Part shown: in pieces, positions 1 through 8,428 of the stretch
Layout: each line of letters opens with the position of its first letter
Numbering within the stretch: position 1 is the stretch's first letter
Source: Verrucomicrobiota bacterium
Lineage (GTDB): Bacteria; Verrucomicrobiota; Verrucomicrobiia; Limisphaerales; SIBE01
Reading direction: 5' to 3'
Length of the DNA stretch: 48,575 bases
Assembly (NCBI GenBank): GCA_021733945.1
Contig: JAIPJX010000018.1
Span: forward strand, 1-48,575
The notes under the pieces: model-generated
What the model was told of the DNA's origin: nothing
The model's database searches: none
What the model saw: the letters and a program-made list of their open reading frames with translations, nothing else
Program-made: the position numbers and the translations under genes

Positions 1-9
1 CCTAACGGA

Positions 10-117
10 GGTAGGGCGAAGCGTCCCGCTGAGCCGCTGGACCGCTCACCGGGACGGTTCGCGCTACCTTTCCCCCCCAACCCAACGGAGGTAGGGCGAA
101 GCGTCCCGCTGAGCCGG
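10..117. repeat. Palindromic repeat, one full and one half copy
   Basis: A complete copy (10-68) and a left-half copy (90-117) of the unit that forms the array at 2153-3011. The full copy begins GGTAGGGCGAAGCG and ends GGTTCGCGCTACC; its two halves are near-perfect inverted repeats around a 9-base loop. The second copy stops after the loop-proximal GAGCCG and runs into unrelated sequence. The window edge probably cuts a longer array lying to the left. Confidence 0.85.
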
Positions 118-633
118 GTTTAACCGGGAGGGCAGGAGGTATGCTCGCCGGGCACGACCAAAGCGGCGTCGGCGCTGCGCTCTGATGCGCGCACTCCACA
201 GGGCGAGGGGTTTGGGGGAACCAGGGGATTTGTGTCTGCAATGGGGATCGATTCCCAGGCATGGCGTCCAAAGAACGATGGTGTTTTGGAGCGCGGCGCC
301 GAAGCCGCTTTGCGGATGCCTTAACAACACGGTCAAACGTTCCGGTGAAAAAACGAGGCGATCCGGATTCGGGATCCACTGCTCCAGTCGCGAGGCATAT
401 ATCCGTTCCAAACGGACTACCCCCGCCTTCTGAATTCCTTAAACTAACGGCAGTACGGTTCGCGCCACTGTTCCCCCGGCTGCTTTTCCTTCACGCTCCG
501 GTTCGTCCTGCCCGATCCCAAAAATCAGAATTGCTGGCTCGGCGGATGGATCCCTTGATTTTGGCGCGTTCGCGGTTACATTGCTGACTGAGGACCGGAT
601 CCAGGGAGGATTCGGAGATTGCGGAGTTCGAAA
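118..633. other. Gene-free repeat debris
   Basis: No convincing gene; all open frames here are short and unlike the neighbouring coding sequence. Positions 156-198 match 31479-31521 at 40 of 43 bases, which marks a dispersed repeat. Positions 293-316 look like an internally deleted, inverted relative of it (TTGGAGCGCGG...CCGCTTTGC). Positions 446-477 (AACGGCAGTA directly joined to CGGTTCGCGCCAC and a C-run) look like a decayed unit of the 80-bp palindromic array with its middle lost. The segment just before 634 carries the ribosome binding site of the next gene. Confidence 0.6.
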
Positions 634-1062
634 ATGAATGTGACAACGCCAAATTCAACCGGGTGTGCCGGGCCTCTTGTTCCCCGCGTGAACCCGCGCA
701 TCTGGATCGCGCTCGCCGGCGCTGCGGCGTTGATGGTTGCCGTGGCTTTGATCGATTTCTCCGCCACCGACACCGGACCGGCGCAGCAGGAATACATGGT
801 GGTGATGGAGGCGGCACGTCTCTACAGCCAGGATTTGAGGAGTCGCGGTTTGCCGGTTCCCGCCTCCGTACCGTTGAAGGAATTGCTGGAGAAGGGGTTG
901 GTGAAGGAGGAACTCGTCGGCGGGTTGAGCGCGTTGGATGTGACGGTTTCCCTGGCAACCGACGAGATCGATCCGACCGAGGTGCTGATGCGGGTGCGTC
1001 TCCGCGATGGTTCGGAAATCGTCGCCATGGGCGATGGAAGTGTTCATCAACGGGACAGGTGA
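634..1062 (+). CDS. Hypothetical membrane-anchored protein
   Basis: A 142-aa protein of unknown function. The ATG at 634 is preferred over a TTG fifteen bases upstream because GGAG lies eight bases before it. The first ~28 residues are polar, followed by one hydrophobic segment (about residues 23-43), so the protein is probably anchored by a single helix with the rest outside. The remainder is acidic and helical and ends in a short hydrophilic stretch rich in Gly, Asp and Ser. The layout of one N-terminal helix plus a small soluble domain recalls pseudopilin-like or anchored accessory proteins, but no family motif is recognisable. It stands alone, with 157 bases to the next gene. Confidence 0.6.
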   Translation: MNVTTPNSTGCAGPLVPRVNPRIWIALAGAAALMVAVALIDFSATDTGPAQQEYMVVMEAARLYSQDLRSRGLPVPASVPLKELLEKGLVKEELVGGLSALDVTVSLATDEIDPTEVLMRVRLRDGSEIVAMGDGSVHQRDR

Positions 1063-1219
1063 ACGGATCCCGGATTCAGGGGGTGGGTTCGGCTGAAAAA
1101 ATCGATCTGCTGCCAAACGTATTGCGTTATAGGATTGAATGAAACCCGGGAAGGTCTTTTGACATTTCCGCCGGAGTGAACCATAAAACGGGTTCACGAA
1201 ATCGAACGGCAAACATTCT

Positions 1220-2119
1220 ATGATTTTAACAGGTATTGGTGACGAAGGAGCCTCCTCGATCGACGGCCAGATTCAGGCCGCTCAGGAACTGGGCTGGAAA
1301 CAGATCGAAATGCGCGGTGTGGAAGTGCCGGGATTCCCGAAGGCCAACCTCCACGAAATTCCGGATGCCGCATTTGACATCGTGGTGCGCAAACTTGAAG
1401 AGGCTGGCATCGGTGTCTACGCTTTTGGGTCCACGGTGATGAACTGGGGCAAAACGATTGAAACTCCGTTCGACGTTACGCTCGGCGAGGTCAAACGCGC
1501 CATTCCCCGCATGAAACGGCTGGGCACCCGGTTCATCCGTGTGATGAGCTTCAAGCCGGGGGATGAGGACGATGCGATTCCCTCCATCGTGTTCGAACGT
1601 GTGGCCGAGGTCACGAAGATGTTTTTGGACGAGGGGCTTCAACCGGTTCACGAGAATTGCATGAATTATGGCGGCATGAGTTCGAAACACGCGCTTGAGA
1701 TTCTTGACAAGGCACCCGGGCTCAAATGGGTGTTCGACACGGCCAACCCGATCTTCAACGCGGATCGTTCCAAAGCCAAACCGTGGCCCAAACAGGATCC
1801 GTGGGAGTTTTGGACTCAACTGCGCGATCATACCGCGCATATCCACATCAAGGACGCCACCTGGAATCCGACCAAGAATGATGCCGATTACAACTGGCCC
1901 GGGGAGGGTCAGGGCCGTGTCCGCGATATTCTGAAGGACGCCTTTGCGAGGGGATACGACGCGGGCATTTCGATCGAGCCCCACATGGTGGTGGTATTCC
2001 ACGATGCCAACTCGGAAGCCAACGAGGATGCCATGCGCACCAATTACGTCGAATACGGCCGCCGGTTGATGCGGTTGATTGACGAGATCAAAAGCCCGGG
2101 AACATCCGCTTCGAGTTGA
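1220..2119 (+). CDS. Sugar phosphate isomerase/epimerase (AP endonuclease 2-like TIM barrel)
   Basis: A 299-aa protein of the xylose-isomerase-like TIM-barrel superfamily. Supporting motifs are the early helix after QIQAAQELGWKQIEMRG, the metal-site strands around VHENCMNYGG and WVFDTANP, the HIHIKDATW segment and the late SIEPHMV strand; the Glu, Asp, His and Glu they carry are the usual divalent-metal ligands of this fold. The size is typical. Family members isomerise or epimerise sugars or inositols in the cytoplasm; the substrate cannot be told from sequence. It has no operon partner and is followed at once by the palindromic array. The ATG at 1220 is the first in-frame start and gives a normal N-terminal strand. 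Confidence 0.85.
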   Translation: MILTGIGDEGASSIDGQIQAAQELGWKQIEMRGVEVPGFPKANLHEIPDAAFDIVVRKLEEAGIGVYAFGSTVMNWGKTIETPFDVTLGEVKRAIPRMKRLGTRFIRVMSFKPGDEDDAIPSIVFERVAEVTKMFLDEGLQPVHENCMNYGGMSSKHALEILDKAPGLKWVFDTANPIFNADRSKAKPWPKQDPWEFWTQLRDHTAHIHIKDATWNPTKNDADYNWPGEGQGRVRDILKDAFARGYDAGISIEPHMVVVFHDANSEANEDAMRTNYVEYGRRLMRLIDEIKSPGTSASS

Positions 2120-2152
2120 GTTTCCCGGCAGGCCTCGTCTCAGCCCCATTTT

Positions 2153-3011
2153 GGTAGGGCGAAGCGTCTCGCTGAGCCGCTGGACCGCTCACCGGGACGG
2201 TTCGCGCTACCTTTTCCCCCACACCCCAACGGCGGTAGGGCGAAGCGTCCCGCTGAGCCGTTGGACTGCTCACCGGGACGGTTCGCGCTACCTTTCCCCC
2301 ACACCCCAACGGCGGTAGGGCGAAGCGTCCCGCTGAGCCGCTGGACTGCTCACCGGGACGGTTCGCGCTACCTTCCCCCACACCCCAACGGCGGTAGGGC
2401 GAAGCGTCTCGCTGAGCCGTTGGACTGCTCACCGGGACGGTTCGCGCTACCTTTCCCCCACACCCCAACGGCGGTAGGGCGAAGCGTCTCGCTGAGCCGC
2501 TGGACCGCTCACCGGGACGGTTCGCGCTACCTTCCCCCACACCCCAACGGCAGTAGGGGGAAGCGTCCCGCTGAGCCGTTGGACTGCTCACCGGGACGGT
2601 TCGCGCTACCTTTCCCCCACACCCCAACGGCGGTAGGGCGAAGCGTCTCGCTGAGCCGCTGGACTGCTCACCGGGACGGTTCGCGCTACCTTTCCCCCAC
2701 ACCCCAACGGCGGTAGGGGGAAGCGTCTCGCTGAGCCGCTGGACCGCTCACCGGGACGGTTCGCGCTACCTTCCCCCACACCCCAACGGCGGTAGGGCGA
2801 AGCGTCCCGCTGAGCCGCTGGACCGCTCACCGGGACGGTTCGCGCTACCTTTCCCCCACACCCCAACGGCGGTAGGGCGAAGCGTCCCGCTGAGCCGCTG
2901 GACCGCTCACCGGGACGGTTCGCGCTACCTTTCCCCATACCCCAACGGCGGTAGGGCGAAGCGTCTCGCTGAGCCGCTGGACCGCTCACCGGGACGGTTC
3001 GCGCTACCTTC
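2153..3011. repeat. Array of eleven ~80-bp palindromic units
   Basis: GTAGGG starts recur at 2154, 2235, 2315, 2394, 2474, 2553, 2633, 2713, 2792, 2872 and 2951, a period of 79-81 bp. Each unit has a 25-base arm, a 9-base loop and a second 25-base arm, followed by a ~20-base C-rich spacer (CCCCCACACCCCAACGGC). The arms pair at 22 of 25 positions; the three mismatches (stem positions 6, 12 and 20) are always the same G/G or C/C oppositions. Six units carry T instead of C in the left arm opposite a constant G, which still pairs as a G-U wobble. The loop also varies. Open frames across it, full of repeated AQRDASPY-like peptides, are not genes. Confidence 0.95.
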
Positions 3012-6000
3012 CCCGGGGTGCCGCCGCGCCTGGTGTTCGGGGCGGAGGAACCGCCCCGGGAATCCGACTGAGCGGCGTGGTTCTTCGAAGGGATGGGCGC
3101 TTCAGCTTGGACGGACTTGAAGGCGGGGGCACGGAGGATCGCTGGTAACGGGATCTGGGTGTGTTTCTCAGCGGAAACAGTGGCGTGTTTCGTTCGACAA
3201 CAACTTCATCAATCCACCCATCGAAATCGCCGAAATGGAGCAGGGTCTCGTTGCGTCTTCCCCAGCCTCCGAGTTCGGTTCCGGCAAGTGCTGCGATGAC
3301 GACTCCGTCGAGTCGGACGGTGTAACCGGTCTGATCAATTCTGAATTCCAGGTGATGCCACTCGTGAAGGGACAGGAGTTCGGTCAGCGAATCCCCGGAC
3401 AACAGAGTCCGGGTTCCTCCCCTGATTTGCGGTCCACTGTAACGGTCTTCGATGAGTTCGAGGGACGCATTAAATCCTTCATAAAGGGAGAGCAATTTTG
3501 CGTTCGCGCGGTTGTGGGCGCGGAAACGACGGATGTAGAGCATGGCACTAAGCGTAATGCTGTGGGTGCCGGTTTCAGAAAAAAGCATGCGGCCCGGAAG
3601 CCGCGTGATCGCGCGATCTCCCAGATCAGACACCCTCAGGGATCTCCCGGAGGGCATGCTCATCCACCCGGCGTTCGCAGTGTCCAGAAAGGCGGAACCC
3701 GTGATGAGGAGGTCCGCTGTGGTTTCGGTGGTGTCTTTCAGATCGGAATCCAGATGAAAAAGAGCGACGGTTTCGGGGCCGGGAACAAGCGGGATGTTTC
3801 GGGTCGCATTTGGGGGCACAGCCGGATCGATCGACACGGTGAATGTTTTGGAGGCGAAAACGCGCCGTCCATCGGGATACTGGGTTTCGGCTTCGATCCA
3901 GTGTTCCCCTGGATGGCGTGGGGTGAAGGTGAACGAGCCACCCCGGTGCGGTTCCTGATCGGCCGTCTCCCAGACGGTGGTTGGGTTGGCGGTTGCATCC
4001 GCCGTGGTGGCTGCGGTGATGGGGGTGCCGGCTTGGGTTCGATCTGGAACACCGGTGAGGGTGCCCGGGGACGCCATCCAGGGTTGTTCGGCAAGTCCTG
4101 CTCTGGCCATTAAAAATGCAGCGCTCGCCATGCTGCGGCCAAGTTCCTGAACGGTGAATTCGGTGGTGGTATTAAACGAATCAGCCCAACGGTCGTAGAA
4201 GGCGTAGGATGCCGAGGGTGAGCTGTCCGGGGGAAAGGTCAGTGCGCCGAGTTCCCGTTTGTAATTCTCCAGATACGCGAATCCTTCCTGGATGTTCCCG
4301 ATGGGAAACCCGGTGGGCGGGAGGGTGCGCTGGTCGTTCTGCGCGTACTGATGAACCATCTCGCGTTGTCTTTGGAATCCCAAACCGGTCACGAACGAAA
4401 CGTTCACCGGGTTGCAGCCGAGTTCGTAGTTGAAGTTCGAGAGAAGCGCTTCGAAGTACCCGGGGTGATCGGTGAGCTGCAGGGCGACCGCGAGGTCAAA
4501 TGCGCGCTCGGTCGAGAAATACCAGCCGGCATCGCGATTTCGTTTGTTTGGGAATGGAAAGCTGGTTCCGTAGGCATTGGCCCGGGCGTGGTCGTATTGG
4601 TCCTGAGCCGCGGCAAGGAGCTCCCGTTCGCAGCGCTCCCTGTAATCCGTGTTCAGTTGGTTCTGTGCGAGGCGTCCGCTTCTTGCCGCAAACGCGTAGG
4701 TGCGAACGGCGCATCCATAACCCTCAAAAAGTCGCCACCACCCCCAGCGGCGTGTTTCCGGATCCTCCGGGTCAAACCACTGCCTGAGGTGGGTTTCGTA
4801 TTTCTCCTCCCCGGTTGCCGCGAACAGGGCCGCCGCCGCCCAGGCCAGTTCGTCACCGTGCCCAAACGTGTCTCCGTAATGGGTGATTTTTTGGTAGGCT
4901 CCGTCTTGTCCAAACTCGGATAGGGCGTTCTCCAGAAAGCTCCAGCCCAGTCGTGCTTTTTGAAGGTAAAGCGCCGCGGCCTCAGGGAACTGCGCCTTGA
5001 ACACGGGCGAAGAACCGGCTTCGGCGAGCGCCGCGGTGGCTGCCGCCGTGGCGGCCGTGTTGATCGGCCAGACAACCTGCGCATCCCCGTGATCGGGCAG
5101 TACATCGTTCTCGTACTTCCGGTCCCGGGGATAGACCAGGAAATAGAATCCGCCGCTGGGATCCTGCATTCTCGCGAGAAAATCGGTTTCCCATTTCGCC
5201 TCCTGAATCAGGTCGCTTTTTCCATCGCCGCTCTCGGGCAACCCGAGGTTGTCCAGATCAGCCACATTCGGGAAAACGTCCGCTGCGAAAATCAGGGAAT
5301 GCACCAGGGCGGCGCTGTTGATGGTGTATTTGCTGTAGTCACCGGCGTCGTGATGACCTCCCGAGACGTCGGTCGAACCCGCGTTCTGAAACGGGAAGAG
5401 TTGGGTGGATTCATCCTGCAACCGGGGAGCGGGTGGAACCGCCTCTCCTGGGCCCGAGGGCGCGCTGGCTTCGGCCATGGTTTTCCAGGCGAAGGCGAAA
5501 TCGGATTGGGGAGTCGGAATCGCGGCGGGTGCCGTGTGGCAGGGATCGTGGGTGAAGCGGGTATGCGGCAGCGAGTTCCCGGTGCCGCAGCGTTGGTGGT
5601 AGAGGCCCAGGGCGAAGGTGCGGGCGACACTGCCCGCGACACCGGTGCCGATCTGGAACGGCCAGGAGGTTCCCAGGCCGGGGACGTAGACCCGATAAGT
5701 GCCCGGTGTGTCGAGCGCGGTAAAATCCGCTTCCAATACCTGTTGATAGGGTGTGGGAAGGTGTGTGAAACCCCGGTCGGGGCGCGGAACCAGATTCCCC
5801 CGGTACACTTCTTCGCCGGTGTCTGCCTGCAGGATCCGGTAACCGGAGTCTGGAGGAATTTCGAGTTCTCCAAGATTGCCGGGAAAAAAGCCGACCATGG
5901 CTTTCTTGCTTTCGAATGGCAGATAGCCCACCTGGTTCACGTGAATGGCCGGGTTCAACCGGTGTCGTTCCACGGTGGTTTGGTACGGGGTGGGTTTGCT

Positions 6001-6480
6001 CCATAAACCGCCGGCGGGGTGGTGCACTTCGATCCTCGCACCGTCGGAAACGGGGGTTGCAAGTTCCAGGTAAAGGTCGTTTCGAATCCGCAGGTCCCGG
6101 CCGAGCAACGGCGCGTAAATGACGCGTCGTTTAAAGCCCACCCGGTTCACCGGCTTCATTTGTCCGTCCACCGTCACCACGAACTCGCCCGGTTCGGGAA
6201 GCATCAGACCTCCGGTTGCGGATGTAAAATCCCATTGCGCGACACGTTCCGGATCCGGTTCCCTGGTGTTGATCAGGGTCAGTTGCAGGGTTCGCGGGGA
6301 CAACACGGTGATCCATTGAGACCCGGGGGCCGGTATCCTGAGACTGGTGGTTTCATTCAACTCGAAGGTTTGGGAATCCGAAACACACCATGCCGTCAGG
6401 AGGGTGATCCAGACGAAGAAAATCCCGGAACGCCGGATGGTCTGAAGGGGGCCGAAGCTGAATGGAACCCGGGAATCCAT
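3004..6480 (-). CDS. Glycoside hydrolase family 9 (cellulase) with N-terminal Ig-like and C-terminal LamG-like domains
   Basis: A 1158-aa secreted endo- or exo-acting beta-glucanase. A signal-anchor lies at about residues 18-35. A CelD-type Ig-like domain starts near 178 (HVNQVGYLPF). The GH9 (alpha/alpha)6 domain spans about 285-800: DAGD at 378-381 carries the nucleophile/base Asp pair, NPVNVSFVTGLG (690-701) is the GH9 signature, and Glu774 in TTTEFTVQELG fits the general acid. Residues ~805-890 form an Ig-like linker and ~905-1095 a LamG/concanavalin-like fold. The last ~45 residues are Pro/Arg-rich. It is last in the exosortase operon, five bases after the EpsI-like gene, and has no PEP-CTERM tail of its own. 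Its TAG stop lies inside the right arm of the last array unit. Confidence 0.9.
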   Translation of the reverse strand: MDSRVPFSFGPLQTIRRSGIFFVWITLLTAWCVSDSQTFELNETTSLRIPAPGSQWITVLSPRTLQLTLINTREPDPERVAQWDFTSATGGLMLPEPGEFVVTVDGQMKPVNRVGFKRRVIYAPLLGRDLRIRNDLYLELATPVSDGARIEVHHPAGGLWSKPTPYQTTVERHRLNPAIHVNQVGYLPFESKKAMVGFFPGNLGELEIPPDSGYRILQADTGEEVYRGNLVPRPDRGFTHLPTPYQQVLEADFTALDTPGTYRVYVPGLGTSWPFQIGTGVAGSVARTFALGLYHQRCGTGNSLPHTRFTHDPCHTAPAAIPTPQSDFAFAWKTMAEASAPSGPGEAVPPAPRLQDESTQLFPFQNAGSTDVSGGHHDAGDYSKYTINSAALVHSLIFAADVFPNVADLDNLGLPESGDGKSDLIQEAKWETDFLARMQDPSGGFYFLVYPRDRKYENDVLPDHGDAQVVWPINTAATAAATAALAEAGSSPVFKAQFPEAAALYLQKARLGWSFLENALSEFGQDGAYQKITHYGDTFGHGDELAWAAAALFAATGEEKYETHLRQWFDPEDPETRRWGWWRLFEGYGCAVRTYAFAARSGRLAQNQLNTDYRERCERELLAAAQDQYDHARANAYGTSFPFPNKRNRDAGWYFSTERAFDLAVALQLTDHPGYFEALLSNFNYELGCNPVNVSFVTGLGFQRQREMVHQYAQNDQRTLPPTGFPIGNIQEGFAYLENYKRELGALTFPPDSSPSASYAFYDRWADSFNTTTEFTVQELGRSMASAAFLMARAGLAEQPWMASPGTLTGVPDRTQAGTPITAATTADATANPTTVWETADQEPHRGGSFTFTPRHPGEHWIEAETQYPDGRRVFASKTFTVSIDPAVPPNATRNIPLVPGPETVALFHLDSDLKDTTETTADLLITGSAFLDTANAGWMSMPSGRSLRVSDLGDRAITRLPGRMLFSETGTHSITLSAMLYIRRFRAHNRANAKLLSLYEGFNASLELIEDRYSGPQIRGGTRTLLSGDSLTELLSLHEWHHLEFRIDQTGYTVRLDGVVIAALAGTELGGWGRRNETLLHFGDFDGWIDEVVVERNTPLFPLRNTPRSRYQRSSVPPPSSPSKLKRPSLRRTTPLSRIPGAVPPPRTPGAAAPRGR

Positions 6481-6484
6481 GGAG

Positions 6485-7126
6485 TCAGAGCCGGAGCAGC
6501 ACGGGGAAGGTCTCCGTGAACTGACGCCAGTTCCAGTTCCCGGCTACGGCGGGTTGCACGATCACCAAAACGGGCTCGGGCCCTGAGAACCCGAGCGAGA
6601 GCCGTCGCAGGGTGGTCTGCCACCAGTATCGGACTGCCGATCCGTGGTGTGTCCGGCCGTCGGAAAACCAGATCAGCATCTCGGTCTCCTCACGGTCGCG
6701 GACGATTCGGGCCAATCGCCCGCTGCCGCGTTCGAGCGGGAAGGGCGCGTCGCTTGCGATGTTCCAGCCGCTCCCGCGGATGCAGTAGAACGGATCGTGA
6801 ACCGCGTGCCGATTCCGCGTGCCATCAATCACCGCCACGACGAATTCCTGTCCGCCCACCCGGTACAATCGTTTCAAGACGGTTGCCTTGCCCAGGGTCG
6901 CGGCCTCGCTGGGAGTCAGTGGAAGAGTTTCGCTCGTGTAACCGGAGCCCGACTCGGGGAATGCGGCCATTCGGTCGGCGGCGTCTTTCAGCGGGATCAA
7001 TTCCCAGAGGAGCGCCAGTGCCGAGGCCGCCAGAAGGGCGGCCCAGAGACGTCTGTTGGATCGGGCCTGGCGGGTGCCGGCGGATTCCGGATTTTCGATG
7101 CCGCTGGGAATGGAGTTGGGACTCAT
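6485..7126 (-). CDS. EpsI-like exosortase-associated protein (DUF3485 type)
   Basis: A 213-aa protein with one N-terminal transmembrane helix (about residues 26-44) and an extracytoplasmic domain. HDPFYCIRGSGW near the middle matches the conserved H-x-P-x-x-C-x-x-x-x-G-W core of the EpsI/DUF3485 family, which accompanies exosortases in many Gram-negative genomes and is sometimes fused to them. Its biochemical role is unsettled. The start at 7126 overlaps the stop of the previous gene (ATGA), indicating translational coupling; a longer reading frame upstream would run through that gene and is unlikely. Confidence 0.8.
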   Translation of the reverse strand: MSPNSIPSGIENPESAGTRQARSNRRLWAALLAASALALLWELIPLKDAADRMAAFPESGSGYTSETLPLTPSEAATLGKATVLKRLYRVGGQEFVVAVIDGTRNRHAVHDPFYCIRGSGWNIASDAPFPLERGSGRLARIVRDREETEMLIWFSDGRTHHGSAVRYWWQTTLRRLSLGFSGPEPVLVIVQPAVAGNWNWRQFTETFPVLLRL

Positions 7127-7620
7127 TGGGATTTTTCTTTGCCCGGCATCGGCAGGAAGGTGATGGCGATTGCGGCGGTGGCGGTGACGATTCGAAGCAG
7201 GCTGATCGCAGTCGCCGTGTCGGCGGGGGATCTGGGCAGCCATTGGCTCATCACGAAACCGAACGCCGGCATCCATGTGGTGGCGCCCGCCAGCCAAATC
7301 GAGGTGCGGATTCCCCAGGCGCAGAGGGCCGCCACCGAGCAGGCGAGCGCGATGTAACAGATCGCATGGAGCGAACCGAGCGAGCCCAGGAGCGCCAGTG
7401 CGATCGCGCTGGATTGCAGGGCCGTGCCGCTGTTCGTGCGAACCGGAGCAGGCGTGAGGGTAGGAGCGGGACGAAATGCCGGGATGATCCAGATGAGAAA
7501 AGCCACCCAGCCTAAGCGGTCGAATGGACTGAACCGCCACGCGCTCCAGAGGGAGGTCGACTGCCAGGCGCAAAACGCGATGATTGCCGCGCTCACCGGC
7601 GAGAGGGGGAGGCGTTTCAT
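7123..7620 (-). CDS. Small integral membrane protein of the exosortase cassette
   Basis: A 165-aa hydrophobic protein with about four or five predicted membrane spans and a Pro-rich linker near residues 50-62. No family is recognisable by eye. It begins one base after the exosortase stop and overlaps the EpsI-like gene by four bases, so it is almost certainly made together with both. Its position suggests an accessory subunit of the sorting machinery or of export of the substrate, but this rests on context only. Confidence 0.7.
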   Translation of the reverse strand: MKRLPLSPVSAAIIAFCAWQSTSLWSAWRFSPFDRLGWVAFLIWIIPAFRPAPTLTPAPVRTNSGTALQSSAIALALLGSLGSLHAICYIALACSVAALCAWGIRTSIWLAGATTWMPAFGFVMSQWLPRSPADTATAISLLRIVTATAAIAITFLPMPGKEKSQ

Positions 7621-7621
7621 G

Positions 7622-8428
7622 TCAGGAGGCGTGGCGCTGAGGTTGAGCGGCCTGCATGCCGAACACCGGCCAGCACAGCAGAAACATCAGCATCAGGATG
7701 GCCCAGCCACTCCACTCGTGGAAAGGACCGCTCGTGAACTCCGGGCCCCACGTCAACAGGGAAGCACTCAGCAGTGCGATCCGAAGCGTGTTCGCGGTCC
7801 AAGCCAGAACCACCAGGAATGGAAGATTCCACCAATACCACGGGTGATCGCGCAGACGCAGGGAAGCCAGGGCCGTTCCGGCGATCAACATGGATTGCAG
7901 GGCGTTGAGTCCGGAGCAGGGTGCCTCGACGGAGATGGGCCAGCCCTGGATGCGAAGGTTGGTTCCTTCCTGGAGCACATCGAAGCCGCCCCAGAGAAAC
8001 AGCTTTGCCACAACTTCAGCCCCGGAAATCCGAAACCACCATCCCGCAAAGCCGGCATCGAGCGTGATCCAGGGAAACGCCAGGAAAACCAGCACAAGCA
8101 GTCGTCCCGCCGAACGACGCGCCGACGCGGTCAGGCGCACGCTCAGCCAGGACCAGAGCAGAGTGGTCCAGGACAGGGCCAGCAGGAACGTCAGGTTCAG
8201 CCCGATCCCGAGGGCGAATCCCGACACCGCGATGATCAGGAGTCGGTTGGAAAAAAAGGGGCCGGTCCTCCGGAGGTGCCACGGCCGGCCCAGCCAGACA
8301 AACAGGGGAAGTGCCGCCAGGCATGGCAATACGTTCGAAGCGTCCGATGCCCAACGGATGTCCCTGAGCCATATAAACGCGGCCAGGAGCGCGAGCACGG
8401 TTAGAAAACCATGGTCGTGTCGGTTCAC
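7622..8428 (-). CDS. Exosortase (PEP-CTERM sorting transpeptidase)
   Basis: A 268-aa polytopic inner-membrane protein with about eight hydrophobic segments. The exosortase/archaeosortase triad is complete: Cys171 in EAPCSGLN, Arg216 in ANTLRIALL and His237 in FHEWSGW. Exosortases recognise C-terminal PEP-CTERM signals, cleave next to them and are thought to attach the protein to an envelope or extracellular matrix component. The start is GTG at 8428, overlapping the TPR gene stop as GTGA. The probable substrate is encoded two genes upstream in the same operon. The exosortase subtype cannot be assigned by eye. Confidence 0.9.
   Translation of the reverse strand: MNRHDHGFLTVLALLAAFIWLRDIRWASDASNVLPCLAALPLFVWLGRPWHLRRTGPFFSNRLLIIAVSGFALGIGLNLTFLLALSWTTLLWSWLSVRLTASARRSAGRLLVLVFLAFPWITLDAGFAGWWFRISGAEVVAKLFLWGGFDVLQEGTNLRIQGWPISVEAPCSGLNALQSMLIAGTALASLRLRDHPWYWWNLPFLVVLAWTANTLRIALLSASLLTWGPEFTSGPFHEWSGWAILMLMFLLCWPVFGMQAAQPQRHAS

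Noticed and set aside
2079..2989. Open reading frames across the palindromic array on both strands
   Set aside because: They translate the repeat into periodic peptides, have no ribosome binding sites and exist only because the unit length avoids stops.
2153..3011. CRISPR-like array
   Set aside because: The whole ~80-bp unit repeats including the inter-palindrome part; there are no unique spacers and no cas genes.
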